Notes: generated by a model from the sequence alone, not told the origin. A stretch of 64,000 nucleotides of DNA from Clostridia bacterium (GCA_017504245.1 JAFVRQ010000009.1:1-64000); one strand, 5' to 3'; shown: positions 28,289-38,085, counted from the stretch's first letter. Numbers and translations: made by a program.

Positions 28289-28308
28289 TATTTGTTAATA
28301 ACAAAAAT

Positions 28309-28337
28309 GGAGATGTGTTTTTCACATCTCCTTTTGT
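28309..28337. terminator. Terminator after rpsU (usable from both sides)
   Basis: GGAGATGTG stem, T-rich loop, CACATCTCC stem, then TTTTGTTTTTT. It lies between the convergent rpsU and the minus-strand 28341-28994 gene. Confidence 0.85.
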
Positions 28338-28340
28338 TTT

Positions 28341-28994
28341 TTATATACTTTTTACTTGTTCCATAAACGAAGAAACTGAATTGAAAAATTCCGTATCGTT
28401 AAAGCTTTTAAACCTTGGCGTATCTGCCGTGCGGGAGGAATTTTTAGAAAAAGAGGGAATAAGCACATCGCAAATCGTACTTATTCTTGCAAGCTCGTTA
28501 GCAAGTGCCTTCTTTTGTGCGAGTGCTTTTTCTATTTCGAGAATAAATTCACTGTCAATGCGTGAAATTTCGTCCTCATATTTCTCGTTTTTGCCGAACG
28601 CCGCCTTATAGGGAAGGAAATCGGTATAATTTTTTGATATATCAATATGTATTTTTTCAATCTCTTTGATTTTTCCCGACACGGTGATTGCTTCGCGGTA
28701 AAGCTCTCTTTGAATATTTGAAATATTATTTATTGCCCCATAATATTTGGGAATGATCTTATCGATTTCATTTTTACTCAGCTTCGCGGAGAAAAATGAA
28801 TCGCTTTTTGCAAAATTCATTAGGGCTTCGCAACAAGCAACTATTTGGATTTTTGCGTTATTTATATTTTCATCGGAATAATTCTCAAATTCAATTTTGT
28901 CAACTTTAAATTCAAGCGTAACGGTATCTTGTTTCAAAAGCTCCAAATACTTTTTGTGCTGCGGCGGTGTTAATGAAAGTATAAGCGCGTCCAT
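28341..28994 (-). CDS. Hypothetical helical protein
   Basis: 217 aa, no signal peptide, no membrane segment. It is mostly helical by composition, with charged stretches (EFILEIEKALAQKKALANEL) suggesting a short coiled coil. CAAGIVACC-like known motifs are absent and the family is not recognised. A clear AAGGAG site precedes the start. It lies alone between rpsU and the khpA terminator, apparently cytoplasmic. Confidence 0.65.
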   Translation of the reverse strand: MDALILSLTPPQHKKYLELLKQDTVTLEFKVDKIEFENYSDENINNAKIQIVACCEALMNFAKSDSFFSAKLSKNEIDKIIPKYYGAINNISNIQRELYREAITVSGKIKEIEKIHIDISKNYTDFLPYKAAFGKNEKYEDEISRIDSEFILEIEKALAQKKALANELARISTICDVLIPSFSKNSSRTADTPRFKSFNDTEFFNSVSSFMEQVKSI

Positions 28995-29031
28995 ATTCTT
29001 CTCCTTTCGTTTCTTTACTATATATTATAAT

Positions 29032-29065
29032 AAAAAACCCGACCGTAGTCAAGGTCGAGTTTTTA
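29032..29065 (-). terminator. Terminator of the ylxM-ffh-rpsP-khpA operon
   Basis: Minus-strand CTCGACC stem, TTGACTAC loop, GGTCGGG stem, TTTTTTATTA. Confidence 0.8.
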
Positions 29066-29075
29066 TTTGTAAACA

Positions 29076-29312
29076 TTATTTAATTTCAACGTTTACCTTT
29101 TTGCCGCAGTCTGCAGATGCTGCCTTTATCACAGATCTGATTGCCTTGGCAATTTTTCCGTTTTTGCCGATAACCATTCCCATATCCTCGGGTGCAACGT
29201 TGAGGGAGAGGGTAATGCTACGGTCATCTTCAGTAAGGATAACGGTAACCTCATCAGGATTGTCAACAATCGCGCGTGCGATGTCAGTCAAAATCTGCTT
29301 CAAATCCGTCAT
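29076..29312 (-). CDS. khpA: KH-domain RNA-binding protein KhpA (YlqC)
   Basis: 78 aa, one KH domain with the GxxG-type loop in VIGKNGKIAKAIRSV. KhpA pairs with KhpB (Jag) to control cell elongation and small-RNA biology in Gram-positives. It is 19 bases after rpsP. In many relatives rimM, trmD and rplS follow; here a terminator does. Confidence 0.93.
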   Translation of the reverse strand: MTDLKQILTDIARAIVDNPDEVTVILTEDDRSITLSLNVAPEDMGMVIGKNGKIAKAIRSVIKAASADCGKKVNVEIK

Positions 29313-29331
29313 CGTTATCTCCTGCCTTTAA

Positions 29332-29577
29332 TTAGTCAACGATGTTGCTTCTCTTAAGCAAGGATTTAACAGTGTCTGTGGGCTGAGCACCGTTAGCGAG
29401 CCACTTCTTTGCCTTGTCAGCATCGATCTTGATTTCAGCGGGCTCTGTGATGGGGTTGTAGTAACCGATTTCCTCGATGAAACGACCGTCTCTGGGATAA
29501 CGGCTGTCTGCTACAACAACACGGTAAAAGGGTGCTTTCTTCTGACCCATTCTTCTAAGTCTGATTTTTACTGCCAT
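29332..29577 (-). CDS. rpsP: 30S ribosomal protein S16 (bS16)
   Basis: 81 aa. Typical start [19 protein letters not shown], with the [19 protein letters not shown] block. It is needed for 30S assembly. It lies between ffh and khpA, as in other Firmicutes. GGAGG precedes the ATG. Confidence 0.98.
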   Translation of the reverse strand: MAVKIRLRRMGQKKAPFYRVVVADSRYPRDGRFIEEIGYYNPITEPAEIKIDADKAKKWLANGAQPTDTVKSLLKRSNIVD

Positions 29578-29642
29578 AATAATATTCCTCCAAGAATAAA
29601 ATAAAATTATTTTTTTGTTTTTGTTATTATAAAAATCCCAAA

Positions 29643-30992
29643 TTAAAAGGGCATTTTCATTCCGCGTCTGCCAAATCCCATTTTCTTGAGCTTTTTGGGA
29701 TCTGAGAATTGCTTCATCATCTTTTTCATTTGTTCAAACTGACGAAGAAGCTTGTTTACCTCCTCAACACTCGTTCCGCTTCCCTTAGCGATACGAATCT
29801 TGCGAGATGAGTTGATGATTTCGGGGCTAACGCGCTCTTCCATAGTCATAGAGCGAATTATTGCCTCCATATGCGCCATTGCCTTTTCATCCACCTTAAC
29901 GTCCTTCAGCGCGCCCGCATTCATACCGGGCATCATACTGAGCATCTGCTCAACGCCGCCCATATTACGAAGCTGCTGAAACTGCTCAAGGAAGTCGTCA
30001 AGTGTAAACTTTTGTTGGCGAATTTTTTGTTCCAGCTCCGCGCTCTTCTTTTCGTCATACGCCTCCTGCGCCTTTTCGATAAGAGAGAGAACGTCGCCCA
30101 TACCGAGAATTCTCGATGCCATTCTTTCGGGGTGGAAGGGCTCGATTGTGTCGAGCTTTTCGCCCGTACCGATAAACTTGATGGGCTTGCCCGTAACGTG
30201 CTTGATGGAAAGAGCCGCACCGCCTCTCGTATCACCGTCGAGCTTTGTGAGAACAACGCCCGTAATGTCGAGAAGCTCGTTAAAGGTCTCTGCAACGTTA
30301 ACCGCGTCCTGACCGATCATCGCGTCAACCGTGAGAAGAATTTCCGTGGGTTTAACCTCTGCTTTGATGGATTTAAGCTCGTTCATAAGGGCTTCGTCGA
30401 TATGCAAACGGCCTGCGGTATCAATAAATACCATATCATAGCCCTTTTGCTTTGCATACGCAACGCCTTCCTTGGCGATGGTGACGGGGGAGACCTTATC
30501 ACCCATTGTGAAAACGGGGATATCGAGCTTTTCACCAACTATCTGCAACTGCTTGATAGCGGCGGGACGGTAAATGTCACAAGCAACCAAAAGCGGATGC
30601 TTGCCTTGTTTCTTATAAAGACCTGCGAGCTTGCCTGCGTGAGTGGTTTTACCTGCGCCCTGAAGACCGACCATCATAACGATGGTGGGGGGGGCGGAGG
30701 CAATAGTCAACTTTGACTGAGTGCCGCCCATAAGGTTTATAAGCTCTTCATTAACGATTTTAACAATTTGCTGCGCTGGAAGAAGGGATTCAAGAACCTC
30801 CTCACCAACTGCGCGCTCCGAAACGGTATTAACAAAGCTTTTAACTACCTTGAAGTTTACGTCTGCCTCAAGAAGCGCAAGCTTTATTTCTCTCATTCCA
30901 ACTTTAACATCTTCGGGGGTGAGCTTTCCTTTGTTTCTGAATTTTTTGAACGCATTATTCAGCTTGTCGCTGAGACTTTCAAACATTCCCAT
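29643..30992 (-). CDS. ffh: Signal recognition particle protein Ffh
   Basis: 449 aa from the ATG at 30992 (GGAGG seven bases upstream). It binds 4.5S RNA and signal peptides, delivering nascent chains to FtsY. N domain, then G domain with [20 protein letters not shown] and [10 protein letters not shown], then the methionine-rich M domain ([13 protein letters not shown], a QMKKMMKQF stretch). It is the second gene of the minus-strand operon. Confidence 0.98.
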   Translation of the reverse strand: MGMFESLSDKLNNAFKKFRNKGKLTPEDVKVGMREIKLALLEADVNFKVVKSFVNTVSERAVGEEVLESLLPAQQIVKIVNEELINLMGGTQSKLTIASAPPTIVMMVGLQGAGKTTHAGKLAGLYKKQGKHPLLVACDIYRPAAIKQLQIVGEKLDIPVFTMGDKVSPVTIAKEGVAYAKQKGYDMVFIDTAGRLHIDEALMNELKSIKAEVKPTEILLTVDAMIGQDAVNVAETFNELLDITGVVLTKLDGDTRGGAALSIKHVTGKPIKFIGTGEKLDTIEPFHPERMASRILGMGDVLSLIEKAQEAYDEKKSAELEQKIRQQKFTLDDFLEQFQQLRNMGGVEQMLSMMPGMNAGALKDVKVDEKAMAHMEAIIRSMTMEERVSPEIINSSRKIRIAKGSGTSVEEVNKLLRQFEQMKKMMKQFSDPKKLKKMGFGRRGMKMPF

Positions 30993-31012
30993 ATACAAAC
31001 CTCCAAAATGTA

Positions 31013-31345
31013 TTATTTAATTATTTTGGCAATCTCCTCAATTTCCTTTTGGATTTCGTGGGATAGCCCTTCGTTTTCTGCTATACGGAGCATATTGTCG
31101 GAGTGGAGCCGAAGCGCGCTCATTTTTTGAGCAAGCCCTAACTTTTCCTCAAGGAAGAAGATTTCCTCCTCCGCCTTTTTGATAAGGTCGCGCACACCCT
31201 GGCGCGAAATTCCGATCTGCTCGGCAATTTCCGCTAAGGAGAGGTCCTCGTTATAATACATATCAAGAACTTCCTTTTTGCGCTCGGTCAAAACGTCGCC
31301 GTAAAAATCGAGCAGATATGCTTTTTTTAAGTCCTTTTCAAACAT
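31013..31345 (-). CDS. ylxM: YlxM-family HTH protein, SRP-operon partner
   Basis: 110 aa from ATG 31345 (GAGGT upstream); the earlier in-frame ATG lies inside the promoter leader. It has a sigma-region-4-like HTH (SLAEIAEQIGISRQGVRDLIKKAE). YlxM proteins always neighbour ffh and can stimulate SRP GTPase activity. An inverted repeat lies between its promoter and start. Confidence 0.93.
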   Translation of the reverse strand: MFEKDLKKAYLLDFYGDVLTERKKEVLDMYYNEDLSLAEIAEQIGISRQGVRDLIKKAEEEIFFLEEKLGLAQKMSALRLHSDNMLRIAENEGLSHEIQKEIEEIAKIIK

Positions 31346-31361
31346 AACTAACCTCAAAATA

Positions 31362-31386
31362 TGTGTAAAGCAAAATACTTTACACA
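31362..31386. promoter_or_regulatory. Inverted repeat (operator or leader hairpin) before ylxM
   Basis: TGTGTAAAG, seven-base loop, CTTTACACA: perfect nine-base arms immediately downstream of the -10 box, sharing its last base, ending about 16 bases before the start codon. Confidence 0.6.
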
Positions 31387-31414
31387 TTATATCACAGAGA
31401 TATTGACTTGTCAA
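31386..31414 (-). promoter_or_regulatory. Promoter of ylxM-ffh-rpsP-khpA
   Basis: Minus-strand -35 TTGACA (31409-31414), 17-base spacer, -10 TATAAT (31386-31391), a perfect consensus. Confidence 0.9.
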
Positions 31415-31468
31415 TAGCTTTTTTTAAACTTTTTTAAAAAATATTTACAAATAAATGTTAAATATCCA

Positions 31469-31497
31469 TTGAAAAATTTTAAAAAATAGTGTAAAAT
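31469..31497 (+). promoter_or_regulatory. Promoter of the M16 pair
   Basis: -35 TTGAAA (31469-31474), 17-base spacer, -10 TAAAAT (31492-31497), divergent from the ylxM promoter. Confidence 0.7.
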
Positions 31498-31531
31498 ATA
31501 TTATCTATACATATTAAGTGAGAATTTACGA

Positions 31532-32827
31532 ATGAAAGATATAAAATGTACGGCTAACGGCGGTCGTATAAGCGTTTACAAATATGGAACGGATCGCTTT
31601 AAGGGTGAGAGCATCACCGTTTATCTTTGCTTGCCAACAAGCAGGGAAAAGAGCGTAGCGCGTTCGCTTCTTCTTTCGGTGCTAAAGCGAGGAACTGAAA
31701 AATACCCCTCGCAAAAGCAGATAAACGAGCGGCTTGACGAGCTTTATGCAACGCTTGTAAATTTGAAAAATCAAAAATTTGACGCAGCGCAGCTTTTAGG
31801 TGTTTCTGCTGACGTGATATATCCCGCATATACGGAAAACGGTGAGGACCTTTTACCCGATGCGCTTGAGGTTATCGGGCAAATGATTTACCACCCAAGC
31901 TTTGATGAGAGCACGGGAAGGTTTAGCAGGGAATATATCGAAAGCGAAAAGGAAAATTACAAAAGCATAATTCTTTCGCAGATAAACGAGCCGAGAACTT
32001 ATGCGGCGATCAGATGCCGCGAGGAGATGTTTGCTTCGCTTAACGTTCTCGAAAAGCTCGACACAATGTGCGATAAAATTGATAACGTAACAGACGAGGA
32101 AATATATAATTGCTATCTTGAGCTTATCAATGAAGCGAGGATTTTGGTTTTCTACGTTGGAAGCAGAACCTCCGAGGAAATTTATGAGCTTATCGAAAAA
32201 ACAGTAACTCTTGGTTGCGAAAGGCACGGCGCTATAGAAGAAGCAAAGCCGAAGCTTCTTTCAAATATTCAAGAGCCGAATGTGATAATCGAAAACTCCG
32301 ATATATCGCAGGGGCGACTCGTTATGGGATTAAATTGCGGTGTAACGTGGCAGGATGAGGATTATTACGCAATGCTTCTTTGTAACGAAATTCTTGGCGC
32401 ATCCCCGATTTCAAAGCTGATGATGAACGTGCGCGAGGCGATGTCGATGTGCTATGAGTGTTCGTCGGTTTACAATAGCGCGCGCGGTGCGATTTTTGTA
32501 ACTACAGGCATTGACTCTGAAAATTTTGAGCTTGCTAAAAATGCGATTTTTGCTCAAATTCAGGATATTCAAAAGGGAAAAATCAGCGAAACGGAGTTTT
32601 TAGCCGCTAAAAAATCGATTTTGAACGTTTATTCCGCCGTTGCGGATTCACCGAATGCCATTGAGAGATTTTATCTTGGCAGAATAGTGAACGGAATTGA
32701 CACGGATATTCCCGAATTTATTGAGAAAATCAATGTATTGACTATTGAGCAGGTGGTTGAGGCGGCAAAGAAAATTACGCCTCATACAATCTACTTTTTG
32801 CGCGGAGAGGGGGAGAATGATGAATAA
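31532..32827 (+). CDS. M16-family peptidase-like protein, non-catalytic partner (YfmF type)
   Basis: 431 aa M16 fold without the HxxEH zinc motif: the equivalent region reads LLLSVLKRGTEKYPS. It is therefore the inactive half of a heterodimer with the next gene, as in the YmfF/YmfH (also written YfmF/YfmH) pair, which in B. subtilis has been linked to EF-P 5-aminopentanol modification. The conserved RxxxY-like elements of M16 C-domains occur later (SMCYECSSVYNSARG). The two genes overlap. Confidence 0.85.
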   Translation: MKDIKCTANGGRISVYKYGTDRFKGESITVYLCLPTSREKSVARSLLLSVLKRGTEKYPSQKQINERLDELYATLVNLKNQKFDAAQLLGVSADVIYPAYTENGEDLLPDALEVIGQMIYHPSFDESTGRFSREYIESEKENYKSIILSQINEPRTYAAIRCREEMFASLNVLEKLDTMCDKIDNVTDEEIYNCYLELINEARILVFYVGSRTSEEIYELIEKTVTLGCERHGAIEEAKPKLLSNIQEPNVIIENSDISQGRLVMGLNCGVTWQDEDYYAMLLCNEILGASPISKLMMNVREAMSMCYECSSVYNSARGAIFVTTGIDSENFELAKNAIFAQIQDIQKGKISETEFLAAKKSILNVYSAVADSPNAIERFYLGRIVNGIDTDIPEFIEKINVLTIEQVVEAAKKITPHTIYFLRGEGENDE

Positions 32828-34100
32828 ATTTCAAACCTTTTCCGATGAAAAATTAAAGGAAAGATATTATTATTTAAGGCACGAAAGCGGACTTGATATC
32901 TTCGTTATTCCAAAGAAAATGACGCTCAAAACCGCGCTTCTCGGGGTAAAATTCGGCTCGGTTTATGAGGAGGGGGCTTTGGTTGACGGTGAAATCAAGA
33001 ATTTCCCCTCGGGAATTGCCCATTTCCTTGAGCACAAGCTCTTTTCAAACGAAAACGGAGTTGACGCCATAGAAATTTTAGCCGAGCTTGGCGCGGACGG
33101 AAACGCATACACGTCAAACAATAAAACTGTTTATATGTTTTCCTGTACCGAAAACTTTGAAGATTCTCTTGCAGAGCTCATAAGGTTTGTATATAGCCCC
33201 TATTTTACAAAGAAAAACGTAAACAGCGAACGGGGAATTATCGGGCAGGAGATTAAGATGTGTCTTGACAGCCCTTATGATGCGGTTTCTCAAAATCTTC
33301 TAATGGCACTGTTTGGAGATTGTAAGCTTTCAAACGATGTTCTCGGAACTGAAAAAAGCATAGCGAAAATTACCGATAGAACGCTTTATGAGTGTTACGA
33401 GAGCTTTTACAGATACTCAAATATGGCACTTGTGGTCTGCGGTGATATTGACGAGAATTCTATTTTAAAAATCGTTGATGCTACCTTGCCAAAAAGGGAA
33501 GAACAGCATCCGCCGGCGCTTCCCCAAGCAAGCTATGAAAGTGCAGTTGCTTCGCCTTATATCGAGAGGATTATGCCCGTTAGTAATCCTATCTTTGAAA
33601 TTGGTATCAAGGACGATTGCCCAAGCGACTCTCCGCGCGAAAGATTGAAGCGCGACGTTGCGATGACAATTCTTGACGAGATACTGTTTTCGCGTGCGGG
33701 CGAGCTTTACAACGAGCTTTTCGAGGGCGGATTTATCAACGAATCCTATTCATACGGCTATTCAATCACGCGAGACGTTGCGTTCCACTCAATTTACGGA
33801 GAGGGAGAAAATCCAACGCTCGTGCTTGAAAAAATCAAGAATTATATCAATAAAACAAAAGAAAAAGGACTCCGTGAGCGCGATTTTTTAAGGTGCAAGC
33901 GAGTTATGATGGCGGAATTTTTGCGTGATTTTGATTCCGTTGACGATATTGCAAACTCGTTGCTTAACATCTTTTTTGACGGAAGCAATATCTTTGAATA
34001 CAGAAAAATCATTGAGGGCGTTACGTTTTCGGACGTTTGTGCCTGCCTTGACAACTATTTTGATGATAAGCGCTTTGCGCTATCGGTTATAAAAAATTGA
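32817..34100 (+). CDS. M16-family metallopeptidase, catalytic partner (YfmH type)
   Basis: 427 aa. The inverted zinc motif HFLEH lies at 69-73, with a downstream glutamate in ERGIIGQEIKM completing the site. It overlaps the preceding partner by 11 bases and has GGAGAGGGGGAG before its start. No signal peptide, so it is cytoplasmic. The substrate is unknown. Confidence 0.9.
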   Translation: MMNKFQTFSDEKLKERYYYLRHESGLDIFVIPKKMTLKTALLGVKFGSVYEEGALVDGEIKNFPSGIAHFLEHKLFSNENGVDAIEILAELGADGNAYTSNNKTVYMFSCTENFEDSLAELIRFVYSPYFTKKNVNSERGIIGQEIKMCLDSPYDAVSQNLLMALFGDCKLSNDVLGTEKSIAKITDRTLYECYESFYRYSNMALVVCGDIDENSILKIVDATLPKREEQHPPALPQASYESAVASPYIERIMPVSNPIFEIGIKDDCPSDSPRERLKRDVAMTILDEILFSRAGELYNELFEGGFINESYSYGYSITRDVAFHSIYGEGENPTLVLEKIKNYINKTKEKGLRERDFLRCKRVMMAEFLRDFDSVDDIANSLLNIFFDGSNIFEYRKIIEGVTFSDVCACLDNYFDDKRFALSVIKN

Positions 34101-34131
34101 TTTTACTGATGTCAGTAGAATGGAGGAAATT

Positions 34132-35085
34132 ATGTTAAGAAATATTACGGTTGGTTTTCCCGGCTTGGGAATTGATAATGGAGAGGTAAACAGCGTTGCC
34201 TTTTCTATTGGTGAAAATTTTAGTGTTATGTGGTACGGTGTGGTTATCGCACTCGGTATGCTTATGGCAATTGCTTTTGCGTGCTACCGTTGTAAGCAGC
34301 ACGGAATTAAGATGGACGATCTTATTGATATTGCTATTTTTACTATTTTCTTTGGCGTTATCGGTGCGCGTCTTTATTACGTTGCCTTTAACCCCACGAA
34401 TTTTAAAACTATAGGCGACGTGCTCAATCTTCGCTCCGGCGGACTTGCAATTTACGGCGGTATTATCGCGGGTGCTTTGACTATTGTTGTTGTGTGTCTT
34501 GTTAAAAAGATTAGCTGGCGTCAGCTTTTCGACTGCGCGGGCCCCGGTGTTATGCTTGCTCAGGCAATGGGACGTTGGGGTAACTTCTTTAACGGTGAGG
34601 CGTATGGCTCGATCGTTGAGGAGGGACATCCTCTTTACTTCTTGAGAATGGGTCTTATTTCACAGAATACCTATCTTGATTTTGGTACATCGCAGATGGT
34701 TTACGTTCATCCCTGCTTCCTTTATGAATCGCTTTGGAACGTTCTTGGCTTTATTCTTATCAATCTTGTATATAAGAAGAAGAAATTTGACGGACAGAAC
34801 GCGCTTTACTACATCGCTTGGTACGGCTTTGGCAGAATGTTTATTGAGGGACTCAGAACCGACTCTCTTTATATCGGTCAAACGGGCATAAGAGTATCAC
34901 AGCTTCTTGGCTTCTTGCTCTTTGCAGTTTCGACAGCGCTTCTCATTATGGGACTTATCTACGTTAAGAATCATCCCGATTCAAAGCTTGCGGCAGTTGG
35001 TGGAGTAGCACCTGTATCTGCAAACGAAGAAGAGGAAGATGAGGAAGAATACGACGAAACCGAAGAAGATGGCGAAGATAATTGA
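34132..35085 (+). CDS. lgt: Prolipoprotein diacylglyceryl transferase
   Basis: 317 aa, about seven membrane helices. It adds diacylglycerol to the lipobox cysteine of prolipoproteins, the step before LspA (51441). The Lgt signature [13 protein letters not shown] starts at residue 147, and [11 protein letters not shown] and [12 protein letters not shown] are further family blocks. The last 20 or so residues are an unusual acidic tail ([11 protein letters not shown]). ATG 34132 follows GGAGG. It should process the six or so lipoproteins encoded in this window. Confidence 0.96.
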   Translation: MLRNITVGFPGLGIDNGEVNSVAFSIGENFSVMWYGVVIALGMLMAIAFACYRCKQHGIKMDDLIDIAIFTIFFGVIGARLYYVAFNPTNFKTIGDVLNLRSGGLAIYGGIIAGALTIVVVCLVKKISWRQLFDCAGPGVMLAQAMGRWGNFFNGEAYGSIVEEGHPLYFLRMGLISQNTYLDFGTSQMVYVHPCFLYESLWNVLGFILINLVYKKKKFDGQNALYYIAWYGFGRMFIEGLRTDSLYIGQTGIRVSQLLGFLLFAVSTALLIMGLIYVKNHPDSKLAAVGGVAPVSANEEEEDEEEYDETEEDGEDN

Positions 35086-35911
35086 CGGAAAGGCGATTTC
35101 CTCTGAAATAAGAGAAGAAATTGCAGAAAAGGTTAGGGAATATAACGCAAAAACGGGGAAATTGCCCGGTCTTGCGGTTGTGATAGTTGGTGAAAATCCC
35201 GCCTCGCAGGTTTACGTTCGCAATAAGAAAAAGGCGTGCGAGCAGATTGGATTTAATTCTTGGGTATATGAAATGCCCGAGGAAACTACGCAAGAAGAAC
35301 TCAATGCTCTTATTGATAAGCTCAACGATGATAGTGCGGTTCACGGAATTTTGGTTCAGTTGCCTCTGCCAAAGCATCTTGACGAGGAGCAGGTGATCTT
35401 ACGCATAAAGCCCGAAAAGGACGTTGATGCGTTCCATCCAGCGAACGTTGGAAGAATTACTATCGGCAATCCCAAGTTCTTGCCCTGCACACCTGCGGGT
35501 ATTATGGAGCTTCTTCATCGCTCGAATATTGAAATCTCGGGCAAGGAATGTGTGGTTATCGGTCGCTCAAATATCGTTGGTAAGCCGATGGCGCTCCTTC
35601 TTCTTGCAGAGAATGGAACAGTTACCGTTTGCCATAGCAAAACCCACGATTTGAAAGAGGTTTGCAAGCGCGCGGACATTCTTGTGGTTGCCATTGGTAA
35701 AGCGGATTTCGTTACTGCGGATATGGTAAAAGAGGGCGCGGTTGTTATTGACGTCGGTATGAACAGAAATGCCGAGGGCAAGCTCACGGGCGACGTTGAT
35801 TTCAAGTCCGTTAGTGAGGTCGCTTCTTATATCACACCCGTTCCCGGTGGTGTTGGACCTATGACTATTACTATGCTTTTGCAAAATACACTTCGCGCGG
35901 CGGAGGAATGA
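35069..35911 (+). CDS. folD: Methylenetetrahydrofolate dehydrogenase/cyclohydrolase FolD
   Basis: 280 aa. This bifunctional enzyme interconverts methylene-, methenyl- and formyl-tetrahydrofolate with [17 protein letters not shown] carries the catalytic lysine; [12 protein letters not shown] and [14 protein letters not shown] are family signatures, and [14 protein letters not shown] ends the protein. ATG 35069 lies inside the end of lgt (17-base overlap). Confidence 0.97.
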   Translation: MAKIIDGKAISSEIREEIAEKVREYNAKTGKLPGLAVVIVGENPASQVYVRNKKKACEQIGFNSWVYEMPEETTQEELNALIDKLNDDSAVHGILVQLPLPKHLDEEQVILRIKPEKDVDAFHPANVGRITIGNPKFLPCTPAGIMELLHRSNIEISGKECVVIGRSNIVGKPMALLLLAENGTVTVCHSKTHDLKEVCKRADILVVAIGKADFVTADMVKEGAVVIDVGMNRNAEGKLTGDVDFKSVSEVASYITPVPGGVGPMTITMLLQNTLRAAEE

Positions 35912-35912
35912 T

Positions 35913-36500
35913 ATGAAAATTATTGATATTTCGCAAGAGGTACTCTCTTGTAAGGTTTATGAGGGCGATCCTGCCCCCAAAGCTAACAGAATAATCAATA
36001 TGGAGGACGGAGGGGTTTATAACCTCTCCGCGCTTTCTTTATGCGCACATAACGGCACGCACGTTGATGCACCGCTTCACTTTTTCAGTGACGGAAAAAG
36101 CATTGACGAAATGTCACTTGAGCATTTTGTTGGCGAATGCTACGTTGCGGAGCATAGCGGTGACGTTAAGGTAGCCGATGCGGGTGAAATTCTTGAAAAA
36201 GCGAGAAAATCGGGCGCGGAAAAGCGCATATTGATAAAGGGCGAAGCCACAGTTACCGAAGAAGCTGCGCGCGTTTTTGCGGATGCGGGGATTTTGCTTC
36301 TCGGTAACGAAAGTCAAAGCGTGGGACCCGAAAACGCGCCAATGCAGGTGCATAAAATATTGCTTTCAAAGGATATTGCTTTACTTGAGGGAATTGTACT
36401 TGACAAAGTGAAAGAGGGAAGATATATTCTGAATTGCGCGCCCCTCAATGTCAAGGGCTTCGAGGGTTCACCGTGTAGAGCGATTTTGATTGGGGAATAA
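35913..36500 (+). CDS. Cyclase-family (KynB-like) metal-dependent hydrolase
   Basis: 195 aa. The family metal site HNGTHVDAPLHF gives H46, H50, D52 and H56. Members include kynurenine formamidase and other amide hydrolases or putative cyclases. With folD one base upstream and no other tryptophan-degradation genes, the substrate cannot be assigned. Confidence 0.85.
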   Translation: MKIIDISQEVLSCKVYEGDPAPKANRIINMEDGGVYNLSALSLCAHNGTHVDAPLHFFSDGKSIDEMSLEHFVGECYVAEHSGDVKVADAGEILEKARKSGAEKRILIKGEATVTEEAARVFADAGILLLGNESQSVGPENAPMQVHKILLSKDIALLEGIVLDKVKEGRYILNCAPLNVKGFEGSPCRAILIGE

Positions 36501-36525
36501 AGCACGAATTCGTGCGCCAGCCAAT

Positions 36526-36719
36526 TAATTGGGACTTAGCGGGGAGAAGATTGTTGAAGCAAATACCCTCTCCGTCAACCTTTGGTTGCCACCTCTCCCT
36601 GAGTGAGAGGCTTTGATTTGTAAGCGTTCGCTTGTAAAAAGGCTCGCCCTTGGGGAGAGCTCCGCGTTAGCGGTGAGAGGGGTATTAACATAAACTAACA
36701 TCCCGATAAATCAAAATTT
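36526..36719. repeat. MITE-like element, about 194 bp
   Basis: Starts AATTGGGACTTAGCGGGGAG and ends with the imperfect complement ATCCCGATAAATCAAAATTT. An inner inverted repeat, AATACCCTCTCC against GGTGAGAGGGGTATT, folds most of the interior. There is no coding capacity. The ends resemble those at 1-408 and 41121-41620, although the interior is different. Confidence 0.65.
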
Positions 36720-36743
36720 ATAACAAAAATTTTCAAAAACCTC

Positions 36744-36774
36744 TTGACAATTTCGGTCGGGGGGGAGGTATAAT
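36744..36774 (+). promoter_or_regulatory. Probable promoter of the lipoprotein operon
   Basis: -35 TTGACA (36744-36749) and -10 TATAAT (36769-36774) with a long 19-base spacer containing a G-run. An AT-rich leader of about 120 bases follows and holds no gene. Confidence 0.5.
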
Positions 36775-36903
36775 CTTTTTAGAGATACTATGCCCAAATT
36801 GATATATTTATTAAAATTTTCAAACTTTTTTGCAAAAATTATTACACTTTTTTAAAAAAATCTTGACTATATAAGTGAAGACATTTATGAAAGGAGAATT
36901 TTT

Positions 36904-37647
36904 ATGAAAAAAGTACTATTGTTGGCATTGGCATTGATTTTATCTCTAACCTGCCTTGCTTCGTGCAGTATGTCGCCTAAAATTTCACGGTTTATTCCCG
37001 ATGAAAAAATAATATGTGTTGAGATTCAAACTATGAATTATGAAACTGGAATAGAAGATATTACTGAAAAATATACCTTGACCGATGAACAAAGCGACGA
37101 AATAATATCGTTATTGAAAGAGATAACCTATGTAAAAAGGTATAACTTGCTCAAAGAAAAGTGGACGCACTTTAATGATGTGAAATATATTTTTACGTTT
37201 GAAACTCAAAAAATAGCGTTAAGTGAAAATCATATTGTTATTTATGATGCTAACAATGTATTAACAAAGCACGTGGAGTTTAATTCTTCAACCTTTGCCG
37301 ATTATTTTGAACGGATCAACGGTATATTGTCTGATATCTATCCCGGATTGCCCGATATCAGCGAAGATCCGATGAAAGGCATTGAGATTTACTGTTGGCA
37401 GGACGGCGGTGAATGGAAATGCGGCGGCACGGTAGGAACGAACAGACAAAAGTTTGATGATGAAATACGCGCCTTGCAGGTTGTTACAATTCCTCAAATG
37501 AAAAGAATTCTCGAACAAAAAGGACTTACCGATTGCTTCTGCGTCATACTCGTTGACCTTTCGGGCGACGAGGTTGTATATCTTGACGTCGAGGAAAATC
37601 TTACGCAAATTGCAACGCTTGAATTGCAGTTAGGCAGATCAGAGTAA
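36904..37647 (+). CDS. Lipoprotein of unknown function (operon gene 1)
   Basis: 247 aa. Lipoprotein signal with lipobox LASC (cysteine about 22). The mature part has a mixed alpha/beta look; the last 85 residues (from about GIEIYCWQDGGEW) may be a separate domain. No family is recognised. AAAGGAG precedes the ATG. It leads four consecutive lipoprotein genes spaced 15 bases apart, which must be one operon and share highly similar signal peptides. Confidence 0.75.
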   Translation: MKKVLLLALALILSLTCLASCSMSPKISRFIPDEKIICVEIQTMNYETGIEDITEKYTLTDEQSDEIISLLKEITYVKRYNLLKEKWTHFNDVKYIFTFETQKIALSENHIVIYDANNVLTKHVEFNSSTFADYFERINGILSDIYPGLPDISEDPMKGIEIYCWQDGGEWKCGGTVGTNRQKFDDEIRALQVVTIPQMKRILEQKGLTDCFCVILVDLSGDEVVYLDVEENLTQIATLELQLGRSE

Positions 37648-37662
37648 AAGGAGGCAACGCAA

Positions 37663-38070
37663 ATGAGAAAGTTATTAGCTTTATGCTTGACGGTTATATT
37701 ATTAATATCCTTATTAACCTCTTGTAGCATCAACAAGTATAAACCCGTTGCCATAAAATATCAAAATTCCGATTTCGCAGCGTGTGCCGAAATCTTTTTG
37801 GTTAATCTGCTTAACAATAGTAAATGGCATAATGACGTTGCAAAATGCGAGTGTGATTATACCATAATTATGAGAAATGATAGGGAGATTTTTTACCATA
37901 GCGAAAGCGGAACGTTTATAGATTATGATTTTAATAAATCTTTGACGGTCAGTGAAGAGGATAGAGTTAAGCTTAACGATTGTTTTGTTAATGCTATTTG
38001 TGAAAGTGAAGTTCACTTTTTTGATGAAAACCACAGATGTTCCGCTTGCGGATATGAATTATCAAAGTAA
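37663..38070 (+). CDS. Small lipoprotein with C-terminal CxxC knuckle (gene 2)
   Basis: 135 aa. Lipobox LTSC near residue 21. The C-terminus HRCSACGYELSK resembles half a zinc knuckle, and the same CxxCGY ending recurs in genes 3 and 4. AAAGGAGG precedes the ATG. Function unknown; extracellular, membrane-anchored. Confidence 0.72.
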   Translation: MRKLLALCLTVILLISLLTSCSINKYKPVAIKYQNSDFAACAEIFLVNLLNNSKWHNDVAKCECDYTIIMRNDREIFYHSESGTFIDYDFNKSLTVSEEDRVKLNDCFVNAICESEVHFFDENHRCSACGYELSK

Positions 38071-38085
38071 AAGGAGGTAAATACA

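Noticed and set aside
29871-30716. 281-codon open frame on the + strand opposite ffh
   Set aside because: Shadow of a highly conserved gene; no start signals.
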